From NCBI GenBank assembly GCA_010093515.1, contig MU001705.1, forward strand, positions 132,924 to 196,923: a stretch of DNA of 64,000 nt, in the 5' to 3' direction. Positions 1 to 11,170 of this stretch are shown piece after piece; position 1 is the first letter of the stretch; each line of letters starts with the position of its first letter. This stretch comes from Lineolata rhizophorae (lineage: Eukaryota; Ascomycota; Dothideomycetes; Lineolatales; Lineolataceae). A model generated the notes under the pieces. The model was given only the letters and a program-made list of their open reading frames with translations. It was not told the origin of the DNA and ran no database searches. The position numbers and the translations under genes are program-made.

Positions 1-113
1 CTAGAATTAGCAGCAGCCTCTACTAGTATTCGTAGGTCTACTTACGTTCTATACCACCAAACGCACTAGAATTAGCAGCAGCCTTGTATACTAGTATTCG
101 CAGGTCTACTTAC
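1..113. repeat. Short direct repeat at the left edge
   Basis: Two near-identical copies of a roughly 45-48 bp unit lie at 1-45 and 66-113. Both begin with CTAGAATTAGCAGCAGCCT and end with GGTCTACTTAC, and they are separated by about 20 bp. The second copy has a 3-4 bp insertion after the shared start. More copies may lie to the left of the window. No coding function is evident. It could be the edge of a minisatellite or a local duplication. Confidence 0.7.
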
Positions 114-1239
114 TTCCTAAAGTCATGTTAGTACGATATCTAGAATAACTCCTAGCATGTTTACCTTCTATGCTACACCGTTAGCTAAGATTACAAGGTC
201 TAGTTACTGTTGATTCCTACCTGGAACAAGGCGTCTTCCCACATTTCTTGGTCCATCGGAGTAAATTCAACTGCAGCGAAGAAATGACGATATAGTAAAC
301 CAGCTAGTGCAAGAAGGGTCCAACTCTTATGAACCTTAACTTCAGTTGCTTCTAGAGTTGCGCGACAATTGTCGGACCGCGGAGGCAGAGGTGGGGTCGG
401 CTGCTGCCTGCGCGGTCCGTTCTATAATTAGTCTTGAGTTAGGTCAGCTGATCGTTAACTTCGCCAGAACCAAGCAAAAATATTTCTCACAAAACAGCGC
501 AACTAGTGGTATTTACGGCAGACAACAAAAGCACAAAACACCTTAAACTCACCTCCACTAGCAGGGACGCCCGGCGACCTAGAGAGGGAATCAGTGGCGT
601 GACGCGGCTGCAGGGCTCAGGCAAGCAGCAAGAGATTGATCAGCGTTCACCAGGAGGTACTTTGGACAAAGAGGACCTGGAAGGGCTACAACAATGTAGG
701 AGCCGTGAAGAGTTGACTAAGTGGCGCGCTGACAGGATGCAAGAGAAAGACAGTTGAAGAACACGTGCGCAGCACGTAGGCCAGGCGACGGTCACGGGAC
801 CGGTCGACTCTGGCGCAATCAGAAATTAGTTCGAATTCTAGTTCTCAAGCAACTAGTCAACCAAATGTTTGAATTAATGCGGGGATCACTCGGGGTCTTC
901 TTAATTGAAGAATACTCATGACGCTTTTTAGGCGCGGTGTAAGACTTGATCTTCAAAGGGCGAGAGCACTTCAGGACTTAGACGAAGAGTGCATGTCTTG
1001 TGGCGGTATTCTATTGTTGCGGCTGGAACATCTCCAATCTTTCGAACTAAGCGGGCTTGATAGCCTCGCTTCACGGTAGGTCGACTTAGGAAACAGCCTT
1101 ATTAAGACACAGCAGTGGTTGGACTAGTATACTAGAGATATTCTGGGTGAAAGCGATAAAATTCTCATTGTACGCTTTGAGCTCGCTCATACCGTCGGAA
1201 TGTAACGAGATATTGAATTTAGCCCTCACTGATGTGCAT
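114..1239. other. Non-coding or decayed stretch left of the DUF3638 relic
   Basis: Only short, unconvincing open frames occur here, the longest being 83 codons at 506-757 on the + strand with no recognisable domain. Base composition is mixed. The right part (about 950-1240) may hold further, unrecognisable pieces of the large gene relic that begins at about 1240. Confidence 0.4.
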
Positions 1240-3480
1240 AATTCAAGCCGTTCCTGGAAAACTAGCGGAATTTGCGCGTGATGGCAAATATGGAGAGGAT
1301 ACCGTGGAGGACGGGCTTGACATCGAAGATCGTAAAGGAAGTAGTTCCCCACAAATTTGCATCTTGAATGAATTATCCGCAGGCAAAGATCTCACAACGT
1401 CCTTGGGAACGGAAATTTGTGCAAAGGGTTTGCCGGGTTTGCCGTTATCGAATCTTGACAAGAAGGGCCGAGCTGCGCTCAACAGTTACATTGGGCAATC
1501 GTACCTCAAAGAACGGGTCCCTAGACCGCTTATGATACTCTTTGAAAGCGAGTCCAGGAAAAATACCATTCTTCTCCTACGTGAGTTACTAGCGGGCGGT
1601 ATCCTATTTTCGTCCTCGGCACCAAGCGCTTTCGTGTTGACTACGGTCTTGATCCGTCAAGAACGATGCTCGCCGTGCCGTGTACGGAGAAAGATTTGCT
1701 AGCTCCGAAAGCGGAAGTCAGCCATTTCGACGTAACAATCGTGCTCACATTTCTCAGTCATTACTATTCTGGTCTTTCAGAGCAACAGCCCCGTCAAAAT
1801 TTCCATATTTTGCAAACTAGCGGATATTCCGAAGCAGAATTCGATAACTGGGTGAAAGACGCGGACGATATTGCCAACCCATTTCGGGAGCTAGCGGGAG
1901 TTAGCCTTTCAATGGTACGGAATTCCAGCAACAGATATACCCCGGCCTTCGGTTTGTAAAGCATGTGATTGACTACTTCTTATGCAACCACGTGTTTCCG
2001 TCTACGATGAAGGAATTCTCCAGCAACTTATCGGCGTCTGGCTGGAATATTGCCAAGAAAAAGTCTCACCCACTACTGGTTTCAGTGGAACGAACGATAG
2101 TGAATGCTTTTTGCCACTATCTATTCAGCAGAGCGATATCCAAGAACAGATCTCTACCAATGCCACTGTCTTAGCATGTCTCCCTGCACCTGTCAAATAT
2201 CTTTTATTCAATAGAAGCACCGGAAAAGGTAGCCGTTGCAACTACGGAAGCATTATTCGATGCAGTCATTGGCTTAAAGCCCGAAGTGCGATTCATCATT
2301 GATGTCGGTGCACAGATTCTCGAGTGGCACAATGAAACTTTTTCGCGAAAGTGGCTACAGTGGATGCTAGAGGCAAAAGTTCAGGGTGTTATTTAGTTCA
2401 ATGACGAGAACGAAATTATAGTCGTAGATCGCAAGAATTCAGCAAAGCCACTTTCAACTTCACCATTTTCCAACCTAATGGGCAAATGGGTAGTATATCT
2501 AGACGGAGTCCACACACGTGGAACAGACTTTAAGCTTCCGCAAGGTTTTCATGCCGCAGTGACCTTAACTCCTGGACTTGCAAAAGAACGTCTTGCGCAA
2601 GCATGCTTGAGGATAATAAAACTCGGCAAAGGTCAGAGTTTTGTGCTCATGGGCTCTCCCGAAGTTCAAGCAAAAATCAGTGCTCATGTTGAGAAGGATA
2701 AGGATGAGGGCATAACTATGCTTGATGTCCTTGATTGGTGCACGGCAACGACATGCGCATTTACCAAGATACGTGCTCCTCTTTGGTGTCGTCTAGGAAT
2801 TCGGTATTTACGACGGAGCATTTCCCAGTCCAATGCTACGCGGGATGACGACTTATCGGTTGTGGCAGCGAAAGGATCCTTAGAGCCCGACATCAAGTCA
2901 CTAGACGAGCGGTATGGCAGTCCGCGCCCTCGAAACTCCAAGGGAAGACCCGATATTACGCTTCTGGTAGTTCCAGGACCGGAACTGGAAGTTTCCGCTA
3001 TTCAGCAGAAACTAGACTTTTAATGCACGGCATGATAATGAAGCAGGACTCGATGAAGAGCAAGAGCGGGAGCTGAACCCGAAGAACGAAGAACGCCACA
3101 TGAAGAGCCGCCAGTGATGAAACCTCGGAAGCATTCGTTACATCGGACGGTAAGACAACCCGTCCAGAAAGGAAGTCTCCAGGCTTCATCGGACGCATTT
3201 ATACCCGCGTTTAAGAGCTTGGAAGAAACAATTGCCAAACGGCACCTGCAAGCGGCTTCGTGGCCCCAGGATCTCCTCGTTACCACTGATTTTACGAACA
3301 CAGTATGCTGCAAGACTAGAGAACAACAAGATTCATTTATTCGGCCAGTAAAATGGTTCCTCAGTCATAAGGAAGGGAGTACGATTCGGTTTGTGGTACT
3401 TAGCTCGTTTGAAGTTCAAGAACTCCTTGCAATCATAATACCAAGGACTACTAATGCGCATGTGATGTTTGTCCTCTAGT
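1240..3480 (+). pseudogene. Decayed DUF3638/DUF3645 family gene (C-terminal part)
   Basis: Several + strand frames in sequence match the C-terminal half of the very large (about 3000 aa) fungal DUF3638/DUF3645 proteins, which are often labelled ubiquitinyl hydrolase-like without proven function. Recognisable blocks are SYLKERVPRP (about 1480-1530), DYGLDPSRTMLAVP (about 1635-1680) with IVLTFLSHYYSGL next to it, SASGWNI and GFSGTNDS (about 2030-2100), DVGAQILEW (about 2300) and YLDGVHTRGTDFKLP followed by the AVTL...KERLAQAC...LGKGQS block (2495-2640). DLLVTTDF and SSFEVQELL (3275-3430) follow. The frame changes at about 1620, 1960, 2060, 2210 and 3020-3110, and an in-frame TAG lies at 2394-2396. 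No promoter or N-terminal half is visible. Short matches may continue to about 3890. Family identity is fairly sure from the motif order. Confidence 0.75.
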
Positions 3481-4324
3481 GAAATAGTTGCTAGTATCAG
3501 AACCAATGTTGACGAAATTTGATAAAGTCATTGTCAACTTTCTGGTTCGTTTGCTAAAATTGAAATTACAAACTCTAGTTTGCAAAGAGAAGATCCAAAT
3601 CCTGTATTTTCCCAAAGCCTCAATCCATGGCGTTGCTCCAATCAGAGACGTTTCCACAGTTAAGATTAGTCACAAGTTGTGAACAGGTCTGCATTCCTCA
3701 TATGCGTGAAGGCATTCCCTTTCCCAAGGTTTGCCTCCCCATGTCCACTTTCTCCCGATATCTCCATCTTCTCCAATCCAAGACTTGGAACACTTGTCCT
3801 GACAGACCAGAAATTAGAACGCGATTGGGAATACCAAACTCCAAACCTAATGCTTGATTTTATCAATCTTCTCAAAAAAATGACTTAAATGCTAGCGGTG
3901 ACAAAATCGGATCATCATTTCCGTCATAAATGACGACCACTCAGCCTCGACGCCTATTGGGCGCTAGAGACCGCGCAGTTCGAAATCAGGAGACAATTCG
4001 ATGAGATGTGATCTGTTCTAGGGCTGCGCCGAATCGTATGGAATCCTGAGGTGACATTGGAAGCTTGGAGATTCAAAGGCTAAAACAAACGGTGAGCATC
4101 TATTCCACGGCTATCGGAGTTGGGCACATTCGAGGGACGCGACCCAGCAGACGCCATCGATGTGGAAGATGGATACGGCGGATGCCTTTTTTGTCATGGA
4201 TTACCCACATCGACCCTCGAAACAGAATACACCAGGTTTTACGTCTCCTCTACACGCTGAGCCAATCATGCAACCTCGAAACTAACCAAAATAGACTCGC
4301 CTTGATTGGGTATATAAATGGAGT
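3481..4324. other. Tail of the relic and intergenic DNA
   Basis: Short + strand frames at 3488-3890 may be further degraded DUF3638-family sequence, but I cannot align them with confidence. From about 3890 to the 3' end of the methyltransferase gene at 4325 nothing recognisable is seen. Confidence 0.35.
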
Positions 4325-5944
4325 TTATAGTGTCGGTTTGCGCCCGTATACCACCGTCCTAGAACACCTGTTAGCGAACCAATCAACCATACTTGTCTAA
4401 GACCGCCATACTTACCCAGGAAGATAGCCGTGTGAGCTCGTATCTCGCAGCGCATGCCGCATCTGGGCCAGAAACACCTGGGCGCTTTCGTACGATTTCT
4501 GGGCTCCGACGTCAGCTTTCGGCACTCGGGGAGATCGCTGCGAAATAGAAAAAATTAAAAAGAATATGATAAACAGAAAAAGAGAACGCACTCCGCCCGG
4601 CCCGGTCAATAACCTGAGCATAAACCCCTCGATCCCATCATGCAGTCTCAACTGATTCCACTTGCCAAGCTCCTTCATCCTCGGCTCCTTACTCCACCCG
4701 TTCATGGGCCACTCGTACCTCACCTCGGCAACATCGACGTACCCCGCCTTGAGCAGCCTCTCCTTAGCCTCCCTCCAGATCAGGAACGTCTTGCCGAAGG
4801 CCTCGCCGCAGCTGACGACGGTGCGCCCCCACTCGGCGAAGAAGTGGCCCGGCCCGACCGTCTCGTCGCGCGAGACGGGCTCGACGCTGTGCTCGACGAC
4901 CTCGATCCAGCCGCCCGGCGCCGTGTGCGCGAAGCACTCGGCCAGGAACGCGTCCCAGTCCGGGATGCAGCCGAAGAGCTCGCGCACGTGGATGAAGTCG
5001 AAGTGGTCGGCCGGGTACGTCCAAGGGAGGGTGACGTCGTCGATTTCGAAGGTGCAGTTGGGCGGGACGAAGGCGGGTTGGATGGCGGAGAGGTCGACGC
5101 CCGTGACGTGGGCGGCGGGGTATTTGTCGGCCATGTCGCTGTGGAGTGCAAATTTTGTGTCTTAAGTGTTCTGAGGCCGTGTGGAAATGTTTGGTCTGGG
5201 TCTGCTTACATTGCCCATATCCCTATGGTTTGGGGAGGTTAACATTTAAGTTTGCAATGATCTCTCGGGCGCATTTGGGTGGGTTGGGCATGGAATTATT
5301 ACCTGTTCCTGTCCCGGCGTCAAGTATCTTCTGCGGTGGGTGACCACTATATCAATCAAATGCCAGTTTGAGGGCGAATTTAAGTCTTACCGCTGTGCTT
5401 TCAATCGGCGCAAGATGCAATCGTCCGTTCAGCGTTATCAAATACATGTGATGGGCAAGATCTTGCAATTCATTCGCGTGGTCGTCATTGGGCCCCTGGT
5501 GGAAATTTGACACTGGTGAGTGAAGTCAACTGATCTTGCGCTACAATTGCCCCGCACAGAGGACGAAACACCCGAAGACCCTCTAACCACTCATGGGACG
5601 GATAGGAAACGGCCACGCAATCTACGCACCCAGTAGCTGCCGGCGCGGTACGAATGGTACTGCCGGCCGTTCTCGTAGACGTAGTTTGTGATGTACGAAG
5701 TCAAGCTCTGGGTGTCGTCACCGATGAGCGAATCGGCGTCGTAGCCCGAGTCAGTCGTTGAATAGGCGTCGTCGGCCGCCGCGTCGTCGAGCTCTAGCGC
5801 CGTTGCCGCGGGGCCCGCGCCCACATGCGGCGGCTCGGAGGAGACGTCGAGCGCGCTGTCGTGCCCGGTCGAATGTGCACTGTCGGAGGGGACGACTGGC
5901 GGCGGGGCGTCGTAGCTCGTCTGGAGCTTCGGCGGAGAGGGCAT
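4325..5944 (-). CDS. LaeA-like SAM-dependent methyltransferase
   Basis: Predicted 390-aa class I methyltransferase of the large fungal LaeA-like family, whose members act in secondary metabolism or its regulation. The substrate here is unknown. Exons (- strand): 5944-5630, 5495-5391, 5330-5303, 5222-5210, 5138-4592, 4537-4416, 4367-4325; the sum is divisible by three. A Ser/Asp-rich N-terminus leads into the family signature SYITNYVYENGRQYHSYR and then NDLQD-like HHMYLITLNGRLHLAP. The SAM-binding motif KILDAGTGTGIWAID (residues 141-155) is spread over four exons. Then come TGVDLSAIQP, IDD, GGWIEVVEH and the C-terminal VVYGRKP. The start at 5944 has an AAAATG context. One intron (4591-4538) is 54 nt and stop-free. 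The gene is divergent from the FAD monooxygenase at 6910. Confidence 0.88.
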
Positions 5945-6909
5945 TTTGCAAGCAGCACCAGGAGGGCGGGATTCCGGATCGAGATTTCGAGCCGGCAGAC
6001 GGCGCGCTTTTGAGAACCTGGAACGGCTCAGAAACTGAAAAGTGCCGGGGCCCACCTCATGATAACAATTGCGCGCATTTGGCCCGGCGGGTTGGTCGAG
6101 CGGGTGCCGGGCTACCGAAGCGAGACGTGCACATCAATGCGTATCCGCGAATGTCGGCGCAAGGAAAATCGGCAGGTAAGAGAGGGAGGAAGGCCTTAGT
6201 TTCGTACGAAACGTATCTTGCAGAACCTTGCGCGAACCGCCTTTGTGCCGGATACATTCTGTAGGCGTCGCGCCCGCCTACATGCCCTGGCATGGCGGCG
6301 CTAGGCAGGTGGCTAACGGCCGAGCAAAAGCTAAGTCGGGACACGGCTCGAAGCGAGGCTTATTGCGACTAGTTGTTTTCTGTAGACGCACTCGCACAAG
6401 CGCATGCACGATGCTCCAATGCACCCTACTCGGGTCTGCCTGCCGGCGCGGCGCTCTAGCACGCAGGTCTCCCCACGGCCACCCGCGCCGCCTGCCTTTC
6501 CTATCTATCCCTGACCATCCGCGCCCCGGCGTATGCTTAAGACCGTCTTCGAGTGGGATGAGATTAGGTATTGAGAGATGGCTGTGGAGGGGGTTAAGGA
6601 AGGGCGTAAGTCCGCCTCGGCGCCCGGCCGGGTACTAGTATGTATTAGCAGCGCCTCGCGTCGTCGAACTCGGTCTGAACATCTCTTTGTACCCCCTCTT
6701 CGTTCCTTCTATCTAATCTGCAATTGCTCTGCCCCGCCCCAGGGCCGCTTTGCTGCTCGCTTGTTGAGTCCGGAGGTAGTACTACATATATAAGCTCCAA
6801 CGTTGGCGCCCCGTCCCGCGCGGCCCGAGCCTGTCCGTTTGTACGATCCGAGCCGGGTCCCCGGCGAACACGAACCACGGAGCCGTTCGCCGGTGCGTTG
6901 GCTGCTACC
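5945..6909. promoter_or_regulatory. Shared intergenic region of methyltransferase and monooxygenase
   Basis: About 965 bp lie between two divergent start codons. No open frame here resembles a gene; those present are GC-rich and lack domain similarity. The region must carry the promoters of both genes. Confidence 0.6.
6787..6793 (+). promoter_or_regulatory. TATA-like box of the FAD monooxygenase gene
   Basis: TATATAA lies about 117 bp upstream of the monooxygenase ATG at 6910. Spacing and orientation suit a core promoter with a short 5' UTR. This is a sequence match only. Confidence 0.45.
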
Positions 6910-7682
6910 ATGAGTTCGGCGGCTGTCGACGCCCCCGTCCTGATTATCGGTGCTGGTGCGACTTCCCGTAGCCCGCGGCCCCGCGCCCGCCCGCCCGTCT
7001 TGCGCTCTTACCCCGCCTCCCACACCACCGAGCCCTTTTTATCTCGTCCCTACGACCTCTACTTCCTAGCTTCAGCTGACTAAAGTGCCCAATGCTGCAT
7101 GTGACTAGGGAGTACGGGACTGGCGCTTGCCCAAGGGTTGCGCAAGGTGCGATTTTGTTGGCCTTGCCCCCTTTATTTGTCTCCTTCACTTTTCAAACTT
7201 CAGCTACATGCCCGACTCCTACACTGTGCTCCATCAACACATAGTCCCCATCTTAGCCACCCTCACTCACTTAGCACCTCCAATTAAATGAAGAACGACT
7301 CCTCTAACATGGCGCCCGACTTGCCCCGCGTTCCGAGGCTCTCTAGGCCAACATTCCCAGCATCGTCTTCGAAAAGCACCGCACCCTCACCTCAGAGCAC
7401 CGGCGCGACTGGAACATGGGCCTGCACTGGGGCGCGCCGCTGCTGCGCTCCTTGCTCCCCGCCTCCTCGTGGTCCCGGATCCAGACCGTGCAGGTGGACC
7501 CGCACGCGCCGACGCCCGAGCACGACCACCTCAACTTCCTCAACGCGCAGACGGGCGAGGTCATGAACGCGCTGCCCGTGAGCTTCTTCTACCGCCTCCG
7601 CCGCGCCAAACTGCGCTCGCTGCTAGCCGAGGGCGTCGACGTCCGCTTCGGGAAGCGCCTCGTCGGGCTGGATTACGACGAC

Positions 7683-7713
<31 letters not shown>

Positions 7714-8570
7714 AGCATGACGCCTCCGCAGACGCCCCCGGGACGAGCGCGCCGGGCACGAGCACGGTGACGGCGCGCTTCTCGGACGGGACGCGGGCGA
7801 CGGGCGCGGCGGTCGTCGGGGCGGACGGGGCGCGCTCGAAGGTGCGATCGCTGCTGCTCGGGCCGTCGGCCGGCACCCTCGACACGCTGCCGCTGGCCGC
7901 GACCTTCGTGCAGGCGCGCTACCCGCGCGACCGCGCCCTCTTCCTGCGCTCCTTCCACCCGCTCTACCTCGGCGGCATCCACCCGGGCGGCCACTTCGCC
8001 TTCTTCGGCCTGCACGACGCCGCCGCCGCCGCCGCCCCGGAGTCCTGGACCTTCTTCTTCTACATCAGCTGGCGGTGCGGCGACGACGAGGACGAGGGCG
8101 CGCGGCTCGGCTGGGGCGACAGGGAGCGCCTGGCCCAGGCGAAACGGTTCGCCGCCGGCTTCGCCGAGCCCTGGCGCAGCGCGTACGACTGGTTGCCGGA
8201 CGAGCATCCCGTCTGGTACATGCGGTTGACGGAGTGGGATCCGGGCGCGCCGGGCCACGGCTGGGACGGGCGCGTCGGACGCGTCACGCTGGCCGGGGAC
8301 GCGGCCCATGCTATGACGTACCAGCGGGGCCAGGGGCTGAACCACAGCGTCGCGGATGCGGACAAGTTGGTGGGCGCCGTGAAGGCGTTTGTTGGGGGAG
8401 AGGTGAGTAGGGCGCAGGCGATGGAGGCGTATGAGGAGGAGATGAAGAGGAGGGCGGGCGAGGAGGTCAGGACGTCGACTTTGAATAGTAAGATGTTGCA
8501 TGATTGGGAGAAGGTGCTGGCGAGCCCGTTGTTCAAGTCGGGAATGACGAAAACCGAGGGTAAGAAGTGA
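6910..8570 (+). CDS. FAD-dependent monooxygenase (PHBH fold)
   Basis: Predicted 435-aa flavoprotein monooxygenase of the salicylate/para-hydroxybenzoate hydroxylase type. It would use FAD, NAD(P)H and O2 to oxidise an aromatic or polyketide-like substrate. Exons: 6910-6955, 7109-7146, 7347-8570. The dinucleotide-binding GAGSTG motif (residues 14-19) is created only when the 38-nt second exon is spliced in, which also supplies GLALAQGLRK. The sequence then reads IPSIVFEK. Further signatures are VVGADGARSKVRS and the FAD/ribityl motif RVTLAGDAAH (about residue 340) followed by RGQGLNHS. A run of ten glycines (GGC repeats, about 7684-7713) sits in a loop before the GADG motif. The neighbouring divergent methyltransferase suggests a joint accessory pathway, but no backbone synthase is present. 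Class is sure, substrate unknown. Confidence 0.88.
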
Positions 8571-9366
8571 GTAGGACGAGGGGTAGGCTGGCATGCTAGG
8601 AATCTTAGTTGGGGAGGTTGTAGATGTTTGGTCTATCGAAGTCGCCTTGTATTGTTCTATTTGGTCCTGGGTATATGTACATGCTTCGCCCAATACAACC
8701 TAACACTTTCTTCTTCGTGGCAGACTGTCAATATAACCTTCTATTCCACTAGCCTTCCTATCTTGACCCTTGATGTTTGGCATAGCCATGCAGAGTACCC
8801 CGTTCATGCCTGTACTACTTGAACTACACCTCTAGCCAAGTTCTAATTTATAAAATATGTCCCCTAACGATCCCATTTCAATCGACGCATCTATTGTATA
8901 CGAACCTACTTCTTCTAGCCTCAGATAAACCAACTACCCTCCAATCAATCTAACACTTATCAAACGAGTCTTATCACCCCCTCAGAACCAGACCGTCTAC
9001 CAAACCTTGATAAATCCTCAGCATAAAGCCCGGCCGTGTGGCGCGTACAACAACCCCGTCCAGAAACAAGTACCTAATCACAAACACATAATTCAAGCCT
9101 TGGATGGTCAAAAATCATTATGTTTTACAATACTAATTACAACACGTCCCCGATACAAAATATAATACAACTTTCGCACTCCTTCCTCCATCACAACCCC
9201 ACCCAGAACTCCCCCAAGAAAACTCCCCCAGAAAAACTCCAAAAAAAACCCCCTCAAAGAAAAAAAGAAAAAAAAAACCGAAAACCATTCTAAACCCCCC
9301 CCCCCCCCCCCATCAGACAAACACCCCAAGAAAAAACTCCTGGGACAAACCCCCTCCCCCTCCCAA
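8571..9366. other. Intergenic region between convergent genes
   Basis: Presumed 3' UTRs of the monooxygenase and of the USB1-like gene. It contains a pyrimidine- and A-rich low-complexity block at about 9190-9330 with a run of C residues near 9294-9312. No gene seen. Confidence 0.5.
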
Positions 9367-11170
9367 TCACCCCAACACACCCCCCAACTGGGTCCCGGCC
9401 CCAGCCCCCTCCCACACGAGGCTCGCACCCCCAAAGTGGAGGTACGACACTTCGTTCCCGATGGACACCGTGACGCGGGACACCGGGACGGTGGCGCCCG
9501 CGAGCGGCGGTGGGAGAGGGTGGCTGCGGCGGTGGGCGTTCTCGGCGTCGCCCTGAACGGGGCCCGGGATGGTGTAGGCGGCGGCGTCAGGCGGGCGCGC
9601 GTCCTGGATGGCGACAGGCGCGCGCGCCAGCGTGACGTGGAAGGGGTCCTGCCACGCGAAACGATCATCCGGATTCTCAAGGCAAGAGGCACCATAAGTA
9701 GATTTTGCTATGCTCGAGGGATAGTCGCGGATATCAAGGGATAGGGTACTTACGGGGTGCTCGCGGCGGAGGTGATGCCGCCAGGCCGCCTCCAGCTGCT
9801 CGCGGGGCTCCGGACGCCCCGCCAGGTGCCGAGGGAGGGCGCGCTGCTGGCCTTCCGAGCGGAGGGTCGGCAAGCCCAGGGAGACGGCCGTCATGTTGGC
9901 GGCCCAGAGGAGGCGGGACATCTCGTGTCCACCAGACCGCCCCACCTGCAGGGCGAGCATCCACGCCGTGATCCGGCTGTTGTTGCTCCGGCGGGGCCAC
10001 CATTCGAGGCGCCCGAGAGGCACCTCGAACGGCGCCGCCACACGGACGCGACGCATGTTCTCGAGCAGCCGTTCCTTGAACACGGCGCGCTGCTCGCCCC
10101 GCAGGCGGAGGGTCACCGACAGCGAGATGTGGAGTCTTCGCCCTCCGTTCTGGGCCACCTCCACGTTGGACACGAACTCCGCCGAGCTGCTTCCCCTCAG
10201 CGCCCGGACCGCATCGACGACGCCCTCCAGGGCGTTGAACTGCTCCTCAGTGGGAGCCCCTGTGATAGGTTGCGTCGTCAGCGCCTGTTCTAAAGCAGTA
10301 GCGATAAATTGAAATGCGCGCCATGAACATTGCGACAGAGTCCAATCAACGCATGACAACCAATACGTGGAATGCGCAAAAGCGGAGAACCATACTGACT
10401 TAAGAGCAAGGAAGTATAAAGAGGGACGCGCGTAGGCAAGCGAAAATCGGATTACAGCCCGCGAAACGTGTGAGGCAGTTGTTGATGGACGTTGCGGATC
10501 CGTAGATCACGGCTACGTCAACACAGCGACCAAGCCAAAAACAGGGCAGATAACGACGTGGGTGGGGTGGGCGGAGGGCTAGGGGTCCTAGGCCCGAGCT
10601 AACGGTTCGCTCGCCAAACAAGCTTTGTGCGCGCGCAGCAACCTGAAACAGCTCGAGCTATCCAGAGCTCCAAATATAGCAGACAGCTTGAGGAAAGATG
10701 GATATCTCGCACTTATCCGTTCAGGAACGGCAGTAGAGGCAAAGAAAAACAAAAAGAAAGAGAATCGATAAGGCAGCGAAAGGAATGCACTTACACTCCA
10801 CCATGACGAAGGTCGGGTACATGCCTTCGGCATGCCCGACGTCGCGCTCCTGCCCCCCGTGGAGCTCCGGGTCGTCGGTTGTCGCGACCCGCCTGGGCAC
10901 CGCGTACGCAGTGTCCAAGTGGGCCGGTAAGGCCGGCAACGCGTCCCGCGACGGCGCTGCCGTAGACCCGGAGATGGATTGGGCGGGGACGGGAGCGGAG
11001 GAGGGAGAAAAGGTGGTGGTGGTGGTGGTCGGGGCGGGCGGAGCGGCGGTAGTGGAGGCGGGGGCGCCATTGGCGGCGACGTCCTCCATCTCGACGTCTT
11101 TCTCGACGCCGGCCGGCCGACTCTCTTCGTCGGACTCGGAGTCCGGGTACGCGACTAGCGACCCGGGCAT
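9367..11170 (-). CDS. USB1: USB1-like U6 snRNA 3'-phosphodiesterase
   Basis: Likely homologue of Usb1/Mpn1, the 2H-phosphodiesterase that trims and caps the 3' end of U6 snRNA in the nucleus. Exon 1 (11170-10795) has the fungal Usb1 start LVAYPDSESDEE, then LPALPAHLD and DDPELHGGQERDV. A downstream exon ending at 9754 carries the first catalytic motif, HISLS, followed by FEVPLGRLEW. The last exon (9675-9367) carries the second motif, HVTLA, and the typical C-terminal VSIGNEVSYL strand. The donor after VMVE (GTAAGT at 10794) is strong, but its acceptor is unclear. An acceptor near 10390 keeps the frame but adds about 25 untypical residues. The last intron (9753-9676, 78 nt) is stop-free and a multiple of three. 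Sequence is divergent from typical Usb1 between the HxS motifs. Confidence 0.7.

Noticed and set aside
4325-8570. Full secondary-metabolite gene cluster
   Set aside because: Only a methyltransferase and a monooxygenase are present; no PKS, NRPS, terpene synthase, cluster regulator or transporter adjoins them.
7623-8693. 356-codon open frame on the - strand opposite the FAD monooxygenase
   Set aside because: It lies entirely over the conserved monooxygenase exon, is Arg/Ala/Pro-rich from GC-rich codon positions and has no domain.
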